Below, one piece after another: positions 35,016 through 37,202 of a stretch of DNA of 37,202 bases. Position 1 is the first letter of the stretch; each line of letters opens with the position of its first letter. The stretch spans positions 1-37,202 of the forward strand of contig NZ_PJAT01000111.1 in assembly GCF_002836715.1 (NCBI RefSeq), given 5' to 3'. The notes beneath the pieces are model-generated. The model was not told the DNA's origin. It ran no database searches and saw only the letters and a program-made list of their open reading frames with translations. The translations under genes were made by a program, and so were the position numbers. The stretch comes from Psychrobacter sp. 4Dc (GTDB lineage: Bacteria > Pseudomonadota > Gammaproteobacteria > Pseudomonadales > Moraxellaceae).

Positions 35016-35083
35016 TCTAACTGTATGCAGAACTATTTTAGATTTCTCACGTTATATGTGATGTTGTATGTGAAGTTGGCTGC

Positions 35084-35146
35084 AAACTATAAACTGTAGC
35101 GACCTCACAAACCCCTAACCTAATCAAACGACTTGGTTTATAGTTT
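35084..35146. repeat. 11-bp inverted repeat upstream of the reductase gene
   Basis: AAACTATAAAC (35084-35094) and its exact complement GTTTATAGTTT (35136-35146) flank 41 bp. The right arm is 39 bp before the ATG at 35186. It could be paired operator half sites, or a stem in the leader if transcription starts upstream. Confidence 0.55.
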
Positions 35147-35185
35147 ACTATCCACTTATTCTCAAATATATTAAGGACAATACAT

Positions 35186-36472
35186 ATGAATACCAATACG
35201 GATACTGAAAACCCTATACAAAAAACCAGCAGCGACACACGCCCTTATACAGTTGTTCTATATGGTGCGACAAGCTTCGTCGGTCAGATCACTGCCCACT
35301 ATTTAACCAATTTTTTATCAAATAATAAGAACGAAGATGGCTCAAATGTATCATGGGCGATCGCAGGTCGTGATGAAGACAAGCTTAATAAGCTACAGGC
35401 CAAACTTGAGAGCAAGGTAGACATTATCATTGCTAACAGTAACGATGCTGCCAGCCTTGATGAGATGACCAAACAAACTCAAGTCATCATCTCAACTGTC
35501 GGTCCTTATCTGAAATATGGTGAGCCACTGATCAAATCCTGTGCTGAAAACGGTACAGATTATGTCGATCTTACTGGTGAGGCTATTTTCATCAAAGATA
35601 TGATGGATAAGTACCAAGACATTGCCAAGCAAAGCGGTGCCCGTATTGTTAACTCTTGTGGTTTTGATTCTATACCTTCAGATTTGGGTGCGTACTTTAC
35701 CCAAGCTAAGGCAGAAGAAAAGTTCGGCGAGACCTGCAATGTCATTCATATGCGTGTCAAAGCAGCGAAAGGTGGTATCTCAGGTGGTACTATCGCATCG
35801 ATGGCATCAATATTTGAAGAAGCTGGTGAGGACAAAGCACGTCGCAAACAAGTAGCCAATCCATACCTGTTAAACGATGATAGTGATGCACCAAACGTAC
35901 GTCAGGATAATGTTAGCAAACCAGTATATGACAGCAATCATAAGCGCTGGTTAGCACCGTTCGTCATGGCGACCATCAATACGCGTATCGTCCATCGTAC
36001 TAACCAATTACTCAGCTATGAGTACGGTCGCGATTTCAAGTATGACGAAGCAATGTGGATGAAAGATGGCGTCAAAGGAAAACTGTCTAGCTATGCTATG
36101 AGCGCAGGTTTATTGGGCTTTGCCACTGCGATGATGATTAAACCGAGTCGCGAGTTACTATCCAAGCACGTCTTACCAAAAGCTGGCTCAGGCCCTTCTA
36201 AGGACGAGCAAGAGAACGGCTACTTTGATATTCGTCACTTTGGACAAACGGCCAAAAATGACACTATTACTGTTAAAGTAACAGGTGATAGAGATCCTGG
36301 TTATGGCAGTACTTCTCGCATGATTTCGCAGGCGGCATTATGCTTGGCACAAGATATCAGCAAAGAAGACGTTGGCGGTGGGTTCTGGACACCAGCATCT
36401 GCGATGGGAGATAAGCTAATAACTCGCTTAGAAGCGCATTCTGGTCTTAGCTTTGAAGTAATTGATAGTTAA
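35186..36472 (+). CDS. Saccharopine dehydrogenase-family reductase (trans-acting enoyl reductase-like)
   Basis: A 428-residue oxidoreductase. An N-terminal Rossmann fold starts with YTVVLYGATSFVGQ (about residues 21-34) and is followed by WAIAGRDEDKL and VIISTVGPYLKYG. YVDLTGE and NSCGFDSIPSDLGAY complete the signature of the SCCPDH / mycobacterial trans-acting enoyl reductase group. One weak hydrophobic stretch (about 305-320) may contact membranes. The family includes lysine-pathway and lipid-modifying reductases; the substrate here is unknown. AAGGA upstream of the ATG; a terminator follows. Confidence 0.87.
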   Translation: MNTNTDTENPIQKTSSDTRPYTVVLYGATSFVGQITAHYLTNFLSNNKNEDGSNVSWAIAGRDEDKLNKLQAKLESKVDIIIANSNDAASLDEMTKQTQVIISTVGPYLKYGEPLIKSCAENGTDYVDLTGEAIFIKDMMDKYQDIAKQSGARIVNSCGFDSIPSDLGAYFTQAKAEEKFGETCNVIHMRVKAAKGGISGGTIASMASIFEEAGEDKARRKQVANPYLLNDDSDAPNVRQDNVSKPVYDSNHKRWLAPFVMATINTRIVHRTNQLLSYEYGRDFKYDEAMWMKDGVKGKLSSYAMSAGLLGFATAMMIKPSRELLSKHVLPKAGSGPSKDEQENGYFDIRHFGQTAKNDTITVKVTGDRDPGYGSTSRMISQAALCLAQDISKEDVGGGFWTPASAMGDKLITRLEAHSGLSFEVIDS

Positions 36473-36508
36473 TCTATTGAGTAATGACAAAGTTTCAATG
36501 TCTTTATG

Positions 36509-36539
36509 ACCGTATCTTGGTTTCGAGATACGGTTTTTT
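36509..36539 (+). terminator. Intrinsic terminator after the reductase gene
   Basis: ACCGTATCT (36509-36517) pairs with AGATACGGT (36526-36534) around an 8-base loop and is followed by T residues. Confidence 0.9.
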
Positions 36540-36540
36540 A

Positions 36541-37153
36541 TGGTTTACTCTAAATATTTAGACGAAGATTAAATTAAGAACAACGTATTTTTTTGGTGAA
36601 AAATGTTTCTGTTTACCGATTATTTAATACTTTATGATACTAACCATTAATCCAATATTGCTACTATCATTTTATAGATATTGTAGAAAAATTATATATA
36701 AATATTAGTTTAATTAAGTATATGTCATCAAAGGATTTATATAATAGAATTTAAGAACTATCTAAACACTGGCTTTAAATTATAAATAAAAACTACTGAT
36801 AAAAGTCTCTATAAGACTGACAGGTAGCGCTCAAAAAACTATTAGTAACAATCAGCTAAGTTCAAACAACAACTATAAACAACTAAAAATTCATATTTTT
36901 TAATACTAGAGATGTCGGTAGATATTTGTTATTAGCAGACTCATTTATTAACAGCTTTAATAACACAATCAACCTTTGCTACTAATGAGTTTTTGAAAAA
37001 TCTAGAAATTAAAATATCAGCTAGACTTTAAGTATGACAGTTTCATAACGTCACAAGAAAACATTAAACTGTTAGAACCTTAATGAGTTTGCTACTGAAA
37101 TATAAACTACATCGTTGATAATTTGCATACAGTATTTACAGACACCTTTGAGT
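36541..37153. other. AT-rich stretch without a convincing gene
   Basis: About 610 bp, clearly more AT-rich than the coding part. All frames are short and without ribosome binding sites or family features. It may be a leader region for a gene beyond the window or a decayed segment. Confidence 0.5.
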
Positions 37154-37190
37154 AAAAACGGCTTATCATTAAAGATGAGTTATCGTTTTT
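37154..37190. terminator. Possible terminator near the right edge
   Basis: AAAAACG (37154-37160) pairs with CGTTTTT at 37184-37190. Inside it CTTATC pairs with GATGAG, separated from the outer stem by a small internal loop. It is flanked by A and T runs and could end a leftward or rightward transcript. Confidence 0.5.
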
Positions 37191-37202
37191 AATTATTACT
37201 AA

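Larger units (their letters stand above)
34684..35185. other. Divergent intergenic region with repeats
   Basis: About 500 AT-rich bp upstream of both the DUF1328 gene and the reductase gene. It contains the 15-bp tandem array at 34941-35015 and an 11-bp inverted repeat at 35084-35146. No gene: a leftward frame at 35047-35238 overlaps the reductase start and has no support. Confidence 0.5.

Noticed and set aside
35047..35238. 63-codon leftward frame crossing the reductase start
   Set aside because: It overlaps a well-supported start with ribosome binding site and has no features of its own.

Overview
The window looks like chromosome of a Moraxellaceae gammaproteobacterium, most likely Psychrobacter. 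The support is the dapA / BamC-like lipoprotein / purC cluster, a PlsB-type acyltransferase, a ferredoxin-reductase plus desaturase pair, moderate-to-low G+C, and many Ser/Thr/Asn/Asp-rich tails on housekeeping proteins. Species was not tested by any search.

Layout. 1-1807: the start of a leftward gene, a long non-coding stretch with an 18-bp perfect palindrome, then two tandem paralogous lipoproteins with Lys/His-rich segments. 1854-2835: a NIF3/PII-like protein and a 3-methyladenine DNA glycosylase. 3037-3162: a small element with inverted ends (MITE-like), beside an orphan Imm11/Imm43-like immunity gene. 4142-6357: leftward operon dapA, short BamC-like lipoprotein, purC. 6808-8016: a membrane protein with a decayed metallophosphoesterase domain. 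8282-9736: a DegP/MucD-type periplasmic protease. 10606-12879: a CPA1 cation/proton antiporter with a nucleotide-binding domain and a 169-residue disordered tail.

13052-19536 is the most interesting part. The leftward gene order lipoprotein, pabC, mltG, tmk (compare E. coli pabC-yceG-tmk) is interrupted between pabC and mltG by about 2.7 kb. The insert carries a clear DpnI homologue (methyl-directed GATC endonuclease) and a DpnD/PcfM-like small protein, both rightward. Between them lie two leftward paralogues of unknown function, about 48% identical by hand count, each preceded by the same two-part DNA element with identical internal spacing. The insert fits almost seamlessly: DpnI overlaps the gene it converges on by 4 bp, and dpnD stops 3 bp from the pabC stop.

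20012-36472 is mostly metabolic: aroE, a FUSC membrane protein, a large DmdC/FadE-like acyl-CoA dehydrogenase, a CHMI-family tautomerase, YbaK deacylase, plsB, the ABC-F factor ettA, a ferredoxin reductase and fatty acid desaturase pair, a small GNAT, a pterin carbinolamine dehydratase, a 51-residue DUF1328 membrane protein and a saccharopine-dehydrogenase-like reductase. Several genes are separated by strong, often bidirectional, terminators. The region upstream of the last gene holds a 15-bp tandem repeat array. The last 650 bp are AT-rich with no convincing gene. No tRNA, rRNA, CRISPR array or complete insertion sequence was seen.
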